Shown in pieces: positions 39,873 to 47,208 of a stretch of DNA of 64,000 nucleotides. The position numbers and the translations under genes are program-made. Below the pieces are notes generated by a model. It was not told where the DNA came from. It did no database searches and saw only the letters and a list, made by a program, of their open reading frames with translations. Each line of letters opens with the position of its first letter. The stretch's first letter is position 1. Source of the DNA: Methanomassiliicoccales archaeon UBA280 (GTDB lineage Archaea; Thermoplasmatota; Thermoplasmata; SG8-5); the NCBI GenBank assembly GCA_002499085.1, contig DAKD01000004.1:36912-100911 (forward strand), in the 5' to 3' direction.

Positions 39873-40154
39873 TCAGAATATCCCCAGCCTCATTCCGACT
39901 TCCTCGGCGGAGAAGTCCTTCGTAAGCTGGATTATCGCATGCTTACCGTTCCTTGTAACCCTGGTGTTCACGCTCTTGACCTTGACCTCGTATTTCTTCT
40001 CGAAGGCCTCCTTGATCTCCGTCTTGGTGGCGTCCCTGCGAACCAGGAACTCGATCCTGTTCCCGTCCCTGTTATCCTGCTTGGGCGAGCCCGAGATGTG
40101 GTTCATGGATTTCTCCGTGACATAGGGAGTCAGCAGAACCTGTTTCTGCATCAC
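39873..40154 (-). CDS. rpl23: 50S ribosomal protein L23
   Basis: 93 residues: LLTPYVTEKSMNHISG, RIEFLVRRDATKTEIKEAFE, YEVKVKSVNTRVTRNGKHAI and a C-terminal MRLGIF. L23 docks SRP and chaperones at the tunnel exit. ATGA overlap with L4. Confidence 0.95.
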   Translation of the reverse strand: MMQKQVLLTPYVTEKSMNHISGSPKQDNRDGNRIEFLVRRDATKTEIKEAFEKKYEVKVKSVNTRVTRNGKHAIIQLTKDFSAEEVGMRLGIF

Positions 40155-41140
40155 TGTTCACCCCCCAGTACAAGCAGGGCTTTCTCGGTGAAGAGTGTCA
40201 GCCTGCCCGGATCCCCGCCCGGCGCGAGATGCTCCACGTTGAGCTTGGCCGGAGCCACTATGTCGACGCCCGGAAGGTTGCCGAAGCATTTCCTGGCCTT
40301 CTCGGTATCGTTGACCACGAAAAGGATGCTTGTCGGGCATCTGTACTTCCTGCCCCTGGCCTTGCCGCGGCCAGCCCTCAGGTGGATGCCGTCCTTGGCA
40401 CGTGTGAGCTCGTTCGAGAGACCGAGGGCCTCCAGGACTTTTGCCGCCTCCTTCGTGTAGGCAGGCCTCCTGTTATCCTTCTTGTAATCCTTGGTTATCC
40501 TGTCGAAAAGTGTTTCAAAGTCGTCGCTGACCACCAGCGGCACTGTCGCGTTCTCCGGGACCCTGTGGCCCCTGGTGGCGACTAAGCCTTGGTTGCCCAC
40601 TGCGGCAATCGCGGACCTGAGAGCGAGCGCCTTTTCCTTCTTGTTTATCTTCTCTGTCCAGTCCTTCTCGGCCCTGGGCGGGTGCGCTCTCCTGCCTCCC
40701 GGCGTGTTCGGGGCCTGCGCGCCCTTGCCGCCGCCGTGAAGCAGCCTCGGCGTCCTTGCCATTCCACGGCCCTTTCCGGGCCATGAAACCGAATGCCTCA
40801 TTCCCGCGAGCGGGGCGGAGCCATATGGCTGGCGCCTGTTCGCCCTGGACGAGTTAACGGCCTTGCGGATGATGTCCGGCCTGAACTGGGTGGTGAAAAC
40901 CTGCGGGAGGGGTATGCTCTTCTCGACCTTTCCGTCAAGCGAATAGACATTAACCTGGGCTGTTTGTGTCATCGGCACCTTTTTGGCCTTCTTCTTCGGA
41001 GCCTCGAGCGGTTTCACATCCTTCGCAGGGGTTTCCTTTTTCGCGGGTTTCTTGGGCGCCGGAGCCGCCTCCTTCTTCGGGGCTGCCTTCTTGGCCGGAG
41101 CCTTGGTTTCGGCTTTCTTGGTTTCGGTCTTTTCCGCCAT
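40151..41140 (-). CDS. rpl4: 50S ribosomal protein L4 with Lys/Ala N-terminal extension
   Basis: 329 residues. The L4 domain begins near residue 60: NVYSLDGKVEKSIPLPQVFT, RPDIIRKAVNSSRANRRQPYG, PGKGRGMARTPRL, and the globular end with VGNQGLVATRGHRVPE. Residues 1-57 are an Ala/Lys/Pro-rich low-complexity segment (KAPAKKAAPKKEAAPAPKK). L4 lines the exit tunnel and in some organisms regulates its own operon. Overlaps L23 by four bases. Confidence 0.95.
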   Translation of the reverse strand: MAEKTETKKAETKAPAKKAAPKKEAAPAPKKPAKKETPAKDVKPLEAPKKKAKKVPMTQTAQVNVYSLDGKVEKSIPLPQVFTTQFRPDIIRKAVNSSRANRRQPYGSAPLAGMRHSVSWPGKGRGMARTPRLLHGGGKGAQAPNTPGGRRAHPPRAEKDWTEKINKKEKALALRSAIAAVGNQGLVATRGHRVPENATVPLVVSDDFETLFDRITKDYKKDNRRPAYTKEAAKVLEALGLSNELTRAKDGIHLRAGRGKARGRKYRCPTSILFVVNDTEKARKCFGNLPGVDIVAPAKLNVEHLAPGGDPGRLTLFTEKALLVLGGEQ

Positions 41141-41145
41141 TCAGC

Positions 41146-42135
41146 TCACGCCCCCTGCTTCGATTCCCTGGAGATGTATACTATCTCGGGGGATTCAATC
41201 TTGACGCCCACAGTGTACCTGGTTGCGTCCCTGAATCTTATCAGCCTCTTGGTCGGGCCCGGAACAGAGCCGTGCACTATCACGTACTGGTTCACGACCT
41301 TTCCGTAGTGAAGGAACCCGCCGTTGGGCGTGATCTCGTCCTCCGGGCTGCCTATCTTGAGAACGCGCTTGTTGTATTCGGTTCTCTGATGGTAACCGGT
41401 CTGGCCTGCCTGGGGCACCGTCGGCCTCACGTACTTGGGGGATTTCGGGCCAAGCGTGCCGATCATTCTCCTGTGCTTGCTGTTCTTGTGGGAAAGCAGT
41501 TTCACACCCCATCTCTTGGTATGGCCCTGGAAACCGTATCCCGCTGTGATCGCGGCCACGTCTATCATCTGGCCGGGCTTCGTGAAATCTGTCACTGCGA
41601 TCTCCTTGCCGAGAAGGGATTTCGCATAATCCATTCTCTCCTGGACTGTTCCGCCTCCGATGCGGATCTCCATGAGCTCCGGGACCTTTTTCGGTATGCC
41701 CGTTACCATCTTTGGTATGGTGTGCATTATCACGCGCACCTCTTCGACCTCTGCGCTGTCCACGTCCGCGCCGTGCTTCTTCTTGGGAAGCGGCTTCCTC
41801 TTCGCCAGCTCCTTGTCGAACTTGCTGGCCCATATCTCTCCGAGGCTCTTCATCCCGTAGCTGCTGTTGCCGTAGTATCGCACTGCCACGACCTTCATCG
41901 GCGGTGTTTCCAGTATTGTGACTGGAATCTGGACCTCCTGTCCTGCGGTCGTGCTGGTCGGCCTGTAATCTGTCATGAAGGCATGCGTCATGCCCGCCTT
42001 GTATCCGGCAAAACCCTGTATCCTCGGCCCCTCACGGCTTTCAGGCCATGAGCTGAACTTGGGTACCGGGCCATTCGCTCTCACGCGCGGAGAGTAACCT
42101 CTCGAACCTCTTTTCGGTCTGCTTGGTGCTGCCAT
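41146..42135 (-). CDS. rpl3: 50S ribosomal protein L3
   Basis: 329 residues of archaeal L3: SRPKRGSRGYSPRVRANGPV, IQGFAGYKAGMTHAFMTDYR, then QMIDVAAITAGYGFQGHTKRWG-type core (seen as MIDVAAITAGYGFQGHTKR) and the GPKSPKYVRPTVPQAGQTGY segment. First gene of the operon. ATG at 42135; the 41 extra codons in frame upstream are leader, not protein, since all L3 homologues begin like SRPKRGS. GGGGGC precedes the ATG. Confidence 0.95.
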   Translation of the reverse strand: MAAPSRPKRGSRGYSPRVRANGPVPKFSSWPESREGPRIQGFAGYKAGMTHAFMTDYRPTSTTAGQEVQIPVTILETPPMKVVAVRYYGNSSYGMKSLGEIWASKFDKELAKRKPLPKKKHGADVDSAEVEEVRVIMHTIPKMVTGIPKKVPELMEIRIGGGTVQERMDYAKSLLGKEIAVTDFTKPGQMIDVAAITAGYGFQGHTKRWGVKLLSHKNSKHRRMIGTLGPKSPKYVRPTVPQAGQTGYHQRTEYNKRVLKIGSPEDEITPNGGFLHYGKVVNQYVIVHGSVPGPTKRLIRFRDATRYTVGVKIESPEIVYISRESKQGA

Positions 42136-42357
42136 TTTTTTGCCCCCTGGGGGTGGCGCCGCTACGCTGAGGGCGCTACATTCCGCCGTTCCTATGTTCG
42201 ACGGTGAGTCGTGCCAGTCCGATATCTCAGGCCAACCGTAACGGGGGCCGTCCCTCAAAACCGATTTCGGGGACAGCTATGGGAATGATTATCCCAAGCC
42301 GTTTGGTTGACATATCAACCTGGCGGATTGCCGGATAAGGTGGGGGTATATAAAATT
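42136..42357 (-). promoter_or_regulatory. promoter and long leader of the ribosomal operon
   Basis: Minus-strand TATA TTTTATATA at 42346-42354 places the transcript start near 42324 and leaves a leader of about 190 bases. GGTTGA/TCAACC forms a hairpin at the start (42305-42320). GACGG (about 42243-42247) can pair with CCGTC (about 42193-42197). Directly before the ATG, CCCC-CAG-GGGG can fold and hide the GGGGG ribosome binding site. Such a leader could carry autogenous control of the operon by a ribosomal protein; this is inference. Confidence 0.45.
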
Positions 42358-42395
42358 AATTGAGGCAAACATCAGCTGATAGGGCATATCGCAGC

Positions 42396-42624
42396 AGCAT
42401 GCCCCGCCTGTTTTAGGCAGCATCCAAAGTCCCGCGGGAAATTTGGAACGGAGGGCGGGGTACTCGAATCATTTTTCGAGCGATTGACAAGGCATTCTGG
42501 GGCATTTTATTGCTCTAAATTGGAAAACCTCGCGTGTAAGCGCGGGGATGTCGGGTACTCGCCCGAGAAGCATTGGTCGGGCGAAACATCCGGCTCTCGC
42601 AAGGGTTCGTCTCTCTCATCCTTT
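42396..42624 (+). repeat. dispersed palindromic repeat, copy 5
   Basis: Long hairpin with arms GCATGCCCCGCCTG (42398-42411) and GGGCGGGGTA (42453-42463), an inner hairpin CTCGAA/TTCGAG, the short hairpin CCTCGCGTGTAAGCGCGGGG (42527-42546), CGCCCGA/TCGGGCG (42559-42582) and the outer end TCTCTCATCC (42612-42621). The first 61 bases match copy 1. It sits between divergent genes and does not touch a stop codon. Confidence 0.7.
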
Positions 42625-42636
42625 CCATCTTAAAGG

Positions 42637-42672
42637 TTATATATCAATTGCGTGTCTCCCTGCCAGATACAT
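42637..42672 (+). promoter_or_regulatory. promoter of the nucleotide-sugar dehydrogenase gene
   Basis: TTATATAT at 42637-42644 centres about 32 bp before the ATG at 42673, giving a leader of about 6 bases. It begins only about a dozen bases after the end of repeat copy 5. Confidence 0.5.
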
Positions 42673-44022
42673 ATGAAAGTCGTCGTAATAGGCATGGGCT
42701 ATGTCGGCATCCCCGCCGCCGCTCTTTTCGCGGATGTGAAGGGCTTCGATGTGACTGGCGTGCAGCGCAGGTCCCCGCGTTCGGGATGGAAGATTGATTG
42801 GCTCAATCAGGGCAAGAACCCCATAGGAGGGGACGAGCCCGGCCTGGAGGAACTGCTGCAGCGCGTGCATAAGAAGGGGACTTTCAGGGTTGTTGATGAT
42901 TACTCGGTCGTGAAGGATGCGGATGCCGTCCTGATAGATGTCCAGACGCCGACGGACGAGGACCACGTCCCCAGGTACGAATCCCTCAAGGAAGTCAGCC
43001 AAACCATATCCGGGCTCATCGGGAAGGGGTCTCTCGTCGTCATCGAATCCACTGTCGCGCCCGGGACGACCGAACACATGGTCAGGCCCATACTCGAGAA
43101 GGGCTCCGGCATGAAGGCCGGAAAGGACTTCTACCTGGCATTTTCATACGAAAGGGTCATGGTCGGAAGGCTGCTGAAGAACATCACCGACCTGCCCAGG
43201 ATCGTCGGCGGGATAGATGCGGACAGCACCGAGAAAGCCATGGCCCTGTACAGGCACATCGTCAAAGCCCCTTTGCACCCCACTGACGCGCTCACGGCCG
43301 AGGTTGCGAAGGTCGTGGAGAACACCTACAGGGACGTGAACATAGCCTTCGCCAACGAGGTCGCGGTGGCATGCGAGAGCCTGGGTGTGGACGTTTACCG
43401 GGTAAGGGAGCTTGTGAACACGCTTCCCAACGACCCCTCCAACCCCTCCACCAACCCGGTCAGGAACATGCATTTCCCCGGCGCCGGCGTGGGCGGCCAC
43501 TGCCTTCCGAAGGACCCCTGGCTGTTCAAGTACGGCCTCGACACCTACGGCAAGTTCAAGTTCGAACCCAGGATAATCGTCAACAGCAGGCACATCAATG
43601 ACTGGATGCCCGTGCATATCGTGGACATGCTGGAGCAGGAACTCGCAAAAGCCGGGAGAAAGCTGAAGGGAGCCAAGGTTGCAATACTCGGCGTGGCCTT
43701 CCTGGAGAACTCGGACGACACCAGAAACTCGCCCTCCAGGATATTCTACGACGAGCTCGAGAGGCGCGGAGCCGAACCCGTGCTCCACGACCACCTGGTC
43801 AGGGAGTTCGAGAGGCCGTACACCGATGACCTGGAAAAGGCAGTCGAAGGCTCGGACGCCATCATCCTGGCAGTCAAGCATGGCATTTACAGGGACCTGG
43901 ATTTCGCAGCCCTGCGGAAGAAAGTGAGAACGCCCATACTTGTCGACGGAAGGAATTTCTATGTCAAGGAGAGAATCGAGAGAGCCGGCTTCGCATACCG
44001 GGGCATAGGAAAGCCCGAATGA
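42673..44022 (+). CDS. UDP-glucose/UDP-ManNAc-type sugar dehydrogenase
   Basis: 449 residues. Rossmann motif GMGYVG (residues 7-12), the substrate-domain helix with AEVAKVVENTYRDVNIAFANE, the catalytic cysteine Cys277 in GGHCLPKDP, and the C-terminal NAD-like domain with VAILGVAFLENSDDTRNSPS. The enzyme oxidises C6 of a UDP-hexose in two steps to a uronic acid. UDP-N-acetylmannosamine dehydrogenase (WecC-like) and UDP-glucose dehydrogenase cannot be separated with certainty here. Products would feed surface glycans. It converges on the KaiC-like operon end with no gap. Confidence 0.88.
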   Translation: MKVVVIGMGYVGIPAAALFADVKGFDVTGVQRRSPRSGWKIDWLNQGKNPIGGDEPGLEELLQRVHKKGTFRVVDDYSVVKDADAVLIDVQTPTDEDHVPRYESLKEVSQTISGLIGKGSLVVIESTVAPGTTEHMVRPILEKGSGMKAGKDFYLAFSYERVMVGRLLKNITDLPRIVGGIDADSTEKAMALYRHIVKAPLHPTDALTAEVAKVVENTYRDVNIAFANEVAVACESLGVDVYRVRELVNTLPNDPSNPSTNPVRNMHFPGAGVGGHCLPKDPWLFKYGLDTYGKFKFEPRIIVNSRHINDWMPVHIVDMLEQELAKAGRKLKGAKVAILGVAFLENSDDTRNSPSRIFYDELERRGAEPVLHDHLVREFERPYTDDLEKAVEGSDAIILAVKHGIYRDLDFAALRKKVRTPILVDGRNFYVKERIERAGFAYRGIGKPE

Positions 44023-44517
44023 TTAGTCATACACATTCGTTGAGGCCGAGAGCATCGCGCCGGCCGGAAGGAATGAGATTGTGACCAGGAATGGGATGAA
44101 GAAACCGTAGAACAGAACGTTGCTCAGGAACCCGGAGCCATATTCCGCAAGGTCCAGCAGCTTGGGGAGCATCATGAGGCATATGCAGACGGCGATGGAT
44201 ATGAAACCCATGAACATCGAGAACACGAGCGCCCGACTCGGGCTTTCGAATGAGAAGCCGAGAACCATGCCGGCTAGGAAAGGGGTCATGACCAGGATCA
44301 GTATCCCGGTCACGGAGCCGAACAGCCCCCAGGGAAGCTCCATGAGCGCATAGAGCATGTAAACCAGGGACATCATGCAGATCGCGAGACCTGTCTTGGC
44401 CAACATCCATGGGGCTGAGTTGTATTTCATATGATCGAAATCCTGTGTCTGCCCGTCCTGGCGGTCCCAGAGGTCGCCTATGCCCTTCACCGGGCTGTCC
44501 TGCGCATCTTCGGACAT
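44023..44517 (-). CDS. four-helix membrane protein, module A
   Basis: 164 residues. After a hydrophilic N-terminus (residues 1-34) come four membrane helices (about 36-58, 65-87, 96-118, 130-153) joined by short loops. No family recognised. It is the last gene of the KaiC-like operon and starts two bases after the stop of an exported LEA-like protein; the same two-gene arrangement with similar topology recurs at 59588-60711. A membrane partner of the LEA-like protein is a reasonable guess. Confidence 0.65.
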   Translation of the reverse strand: MSEDAQDSPVKGIGDLWDRQDGQTQDFDHMKYNSAPWMLAKTGLAICMMSLVYMLYALMELPWGLFGSVTGILILVMTPFLAGMVLGFSFESPSRALVFSMFMGFISIAVCICLMMLPKLLDLAEYGSGFLSNVLFYGFFIPFLVTISFLPAGAMLSASTNVYD

Positions 44518-44519
44518 GC

Positions 44520-44993
44520 CTATGGTCTCACCTCCGTGCCCTCGGCCTCCAGGCGCAGGTATGTGGCCATGTCCCTCTCCGGCACGTACAGCCTCAGGTT
44601 CAGCACAATATCCGCGGAACCCGCCTGGTTTATGCGCTCCAAGTCCTCCGTGGACAGGGCTTGGTCGGTGTGAAGGATGACATAGGTCGAATTGTCGGCT
44701 TTGATAAGGGCAAATTCCAACGCGACGGGATACACGTCGCCCAGGGTCAGGTTGCCGGAAGCGCCGGAACCGCCCATCTGTATGTCCAGGCCGCCAGGAT
44801 TTTCCACATCGAGCCGGATCCACAGCCTACTGTCGTCGCTGAGCCATGCATCCGCAACCGAAGCCGTGAGCCCGTACCCGTTGTCCGCGTACCCCAGATA
44901 AGTGCGGACAGATACGGCCATCGCCAGAACAGAAAGTAATCCTACGGCCAAGAAAAGCCAATGCAGTACCTGCTTCATTCCGCGGATTTTCAT
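44520..44993 (-). CDS. membrane-anchored LEA/WHy-like protein, module A
   Basis: 157 residues: one N-terminal membrane helix (about 10-30) then an external beta-rich domain. The motif RLWIRLDVENPGGLDIQMGG resembles the VxNPxxxxI strand of LEA14/WHy domains, followed by ALEFALIKADNSTYVI and LNLRLYVPERDMATYLRLE. Such domains are seen in stress or surface proteins. It lies 53 bases downstream of the sensor-like gene and two bases upstream of its four-helix partner. Confidence 0.6.
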   Translation of the reverse strand: MKIRGMKQVLHWLFLAVGLLSVLAMAVSVRTYLGYADNGYGLTASVADAWLSDDSRLWIRLDVENPGGLDIQMGGSGASGNLTLGDVYPVALEFALIKADNSTYVILHTDQALSTEDLERINQAGSADIVLNLRLYVPERDMATYLRLEAEGTEVRP

Positions 44994-45046
44994 GTTCGGT
45001 TCCTCTATGCTGATGAATATTCAATATGATTAACTGTATGATAAAA

Positions 45047-46141
45047 CTACTGCTTTCCCTTGTTGGAGAGTTTCATGAAGGCGAACAGCAGGGCCTGCAT
45101 GTACTTGCCGCTGCTTCTCAGGCTAGCCACATCGCCGTTCCATTCCTTGAGCTGGACCTGGTCCTCGCTCTCCATCAGGGTGAGCACCTTCGTGACAATC
45201 TTTTCGCTCCAGGGGTCCACGGAGCCTTCCGTTATGGCGATCACCACAGTGAACCTGCCGCTCTGGACGAGGATGTAACGCCCGTCCACGGGTATGACAT
45301 TCAGCTTCTGGGGGATGTATTTGGGTGAGCGCAGGAAGTTCCTTCCGGTCTTCAGGTCGCCGAAGAGCTCCTTCTGCTGCTCCTTCGACACAACCCTGTT
45401 TGTGTGATGGGAGATGAACCTCCCGTCCTTGTACAGCAGGAAAAGGTCCTTCACCATCATCGGGGCGCGGGACCTCTGTTGCTCGGCCCGTTGCTCCGGG
45501 CCTGCGGAAACCACCTGGGCTTTCACGCCTTCCTCGGCATAGGCCTCCTTGTACTCCCTCTTCAACTCGCTGAATTCGATCTCGGCTTTCTCCGGATCCA
45601 TCGAATCGGCCAGCCTCGCCCTGAATGCCTCGACCTTGACTTTCATGGATGGCAAAACCATCTTGTCCAGTGTTGAAATCATTTCCTTTGCCCTGCGCTT
45701 TTGCACGAGGGAGGCGAACATGGAGGATGCGGCCTCGTGCTGCATGGGCTGTGAGAGCAATGCGTTGAGTTCGCCTGCTTCGGACTCGAATCCGGCCATA
45801 TCCAGATTCTGAAGCTCGGCTTTTATCTTGCTGTTGACGCCGATGCCTTTCTCAAAGGATTCCATGGCGCTCTTCATTTCTGACTGCGAGGCTGTTTCTG
45901 CCAATGCCTCGAGCGGCGAGACGTCGTGTCCGTCAGCCGAGAATTTTGCAAGCTGTTTCCTGGCCTTTTTCGATATCTTTTCCTGGCCCCCGTCCCGGGA
46001 CCGGTCCCCGATGACCTCGGAAACTGCGCCGGTCAGTGCCGGCTCGCCTGTTTCCGCGGCGGAATCCTGGGTAGACTGGGGCGATTCAGAAATATGCTTG
46101 TCCCTGCCTCTGTCTTTTTTGCCACCCTTCTTCTTGGCCAT
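45047..46141 (-). CDS. protein with roadblock/longin-like C-terminal domain, unknown
   Basis: 364 residues. A very basic N-terminus (KKKGGKKDRGRDKH) and a helical middle (about 90-215) precede a mixed alpha/beta domain (about 235-355) beginning DLFLLYKDGRFISHHTNRVV, with later RYILVQSGRFTVVIAITEGS. That strand-turn-strand pattern resembles roadblock/longin-type sensor modules in archaeal signalling proteins, but I cannot confirm the family. ATG 46141 has GGGAG eight bases upstream; ATG 46156 is an alternative. It follows the KaiC-like ATPase by 41 bases and probably works with it. Confidence 0.65.
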   Translation of the reverse strand: MAKKKGGKKDRGRDKHISESPQSTQDSAAETGEPALTGAVSEVIGDRSRDGGQEKISKKARKQLAKFSADGHDVSPLEALAETASQSEMKSAMESFEKGIGVNSKIKAELQNLDMAGFESEAGELNALLSQPMQHEAASSMFASLVQKRRAKEMISTLDKMVLPSMKVKVEAFRARLADSMDPEKAEIEFSELKREYKEAYAEEGVKAQVVSAGPEQRAEQQRSRAPMMVKDLFLLYKDGRFISHHTNRVVSKEQQKELFGDLKTGRNFLRSPKYIPQKLNVIPVDGRYILVQSGRFTVVIAITEGSVDPWSEKIVTKVLTLMESEDQVQLKEWNGDVASLRSSGKYMQALLFAFMKLSNKGKQ

Positions 46142-46182
46142 TCTTCTGTCTCCCATTCATCTGCCAAACAAGCAGTTTCGGA

Positions 46183-46932
46183 TCACTGGCTGATGACTTC
46201 GAACTTGCCGTTCTCGAATATGAGCGGCATGAACTGTCTTGTGTGGTGAGTCTTACGCATCTTGACCACTCCGAGGTAAAGATTGGCGCCCCTGTCGGTC
46301 TGCTCGACCTTGAGGTGGATGATTCCGTCTGACAGGAAATCCTCTATGCCGTAAAGGCCGTAAACCTGGCGGTCCGTGGGCATCTCGGATATCAGGAAAG
46401 TGGTAACGCCGAGATCGCGTATCTGCTCGAAGAACTGGAATAGCTCTCCGCGCGGGTTCTTGAATGTTGTCAGCGCGTAGACGGCTGCGAGCGAGTCAAG
46501 GACAAGTGCCTCGCATCCGAACTTCTGCTTGTAGTTCTTGAGGACGCCTATGATGGACTTGAGCCAGTCCACGTTCTGCGGCTTGGTCTTGTCCACGGTT
46601 ATGTCCTTCCTCACGCGGGCAAGGTCCACGATGACCAGGTCATCGAGCCCTCTTGAGGGCAGGCCCAGCTTCTCGACATGGTCGAGTATGCTCTGCTTGC
46701 TCTGCTCGAGAGTCAGATAGATGGACCTGAGCCCATTCTTCTTGCATCCGTTGTAAATGATGCTGTAACCCACCGTGGACTTCATTGTCCCGGCATGGCC
46801 GCACAGCAGCACTATGTAATTCTTCGGCACTCCTCCCTCAAGTATCTCGTCCAGTCCGATGATGTGGGTCGGTATCCTTGAGTCCACGCCGCCCGTTTCC
46901 TCGGGCGCCTGCATGTTTTCTTCTCCAGACAT
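46183..46932 (-). CDS. KaiC/RadA-superfamily ATPase
   Basis: 249 residues with one KaiC domain: RIPTHIIGLDEILEGGVPKN, a Walker A GHAGTMKST (residues 45-53, with Met in place of the usual Gly/Ser before Lys), and Walker B ALVLDSLA. C-terminal ends with GVVKMRKTHHTRQFMP, as in single-domain archaeal KaiC-like proteins of signalling operons. No second KaiC domain and no kinase residues visible. TATA at 46995-47005; ATG 46932 chosen because the ATG at 46980 lies at or before the expected transcript start, though it cannot be excluded. First gene of a four-gene operon. Confidence 0.85.
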   Translation of the reverse strand: MSGEENMQAPEETGGVDSRIPTHIIGLDEILEGGVPKNYIVLLCGHAGTMKSTVGYSIIYNGCKKNGLRSIYLTLEQSKQSILDHVEKLGLPSRGLDDLVIVDLARVRKDITVDKTKPQNVDWLKSIIGVLKNYKQKFGCEALVLDSLAAVYALTTFKNPRGELFQFFEQIRDLGVTTFLISEMPTDRQVYGLYGIEDFLSDGIIHLKVEQTDRGANLYLGVVKMRKTHHTRQFMPLIFENGKFEVISQ

Positions 46933-46994
46933 ATGAATCCCAGTCCTGTTCTTCGATTGTGGAATTAAATTCGCACTCATGAGATATAGAACAG

Positions 46995-47005
46995 CTATAT
47001 ATACT
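46995..47005 (-). promoter_or_regulatory. TATA box of the KaiC-like operon
   Basis: AGTATATATAG on the minus strand, with expected transcription start near 46975, between the two candidate ATGs of the first gene. Confidence 0.5.
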
Positions 47006-47090
47006 TTTTACGGAGAGGCGTTTTCCAACTGCCCATCCAACTGACTGCAATAAACGACTTTCATTAATAATAAATCATATGAATCGGTAT

Positions 47091-47208
47091 TTTATAGTTA
47101 ATTATTTATATGAGAGCAATTATTTGTCGACTAACCTAAACTCTAAAAACAATGAGATATTCCATCCCAGTAAAACGGGATGGAGGAAACGGATAGGAGA
47201 GGAAACTG
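47091..47208 (+). promoter_or_regulatory. promoter and leader hairpin of the giant binding protein
   Basis: TATA-like TTTATAG (47091-47097) and ATTTATATG (about 47105-47113) precede a leader of about 75 bases. TCCATCCC (47161-47168) pairs perfectly with GGGATGGA (47177-47184) across eight unpaired bases. GGAGAGG at 47196-47202 is the ribosome binding site, six bases from the ATG. The leadered mRNA contrasts with the leaderless oppB start and may allow control or high translation. Confidence 0.5.

Noticed and set aside
42136..42258. N-terminal extension of L3
   Set aside because: In frame, but without L3 similarity and located in the leader; homologues begin at the SRPKRGS region.
42136..42320. 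Riboswitch upstream of L3
   Set aside because: Pairings are possible but no known riboswitch core is recognisable, so only a generic leader is reported.
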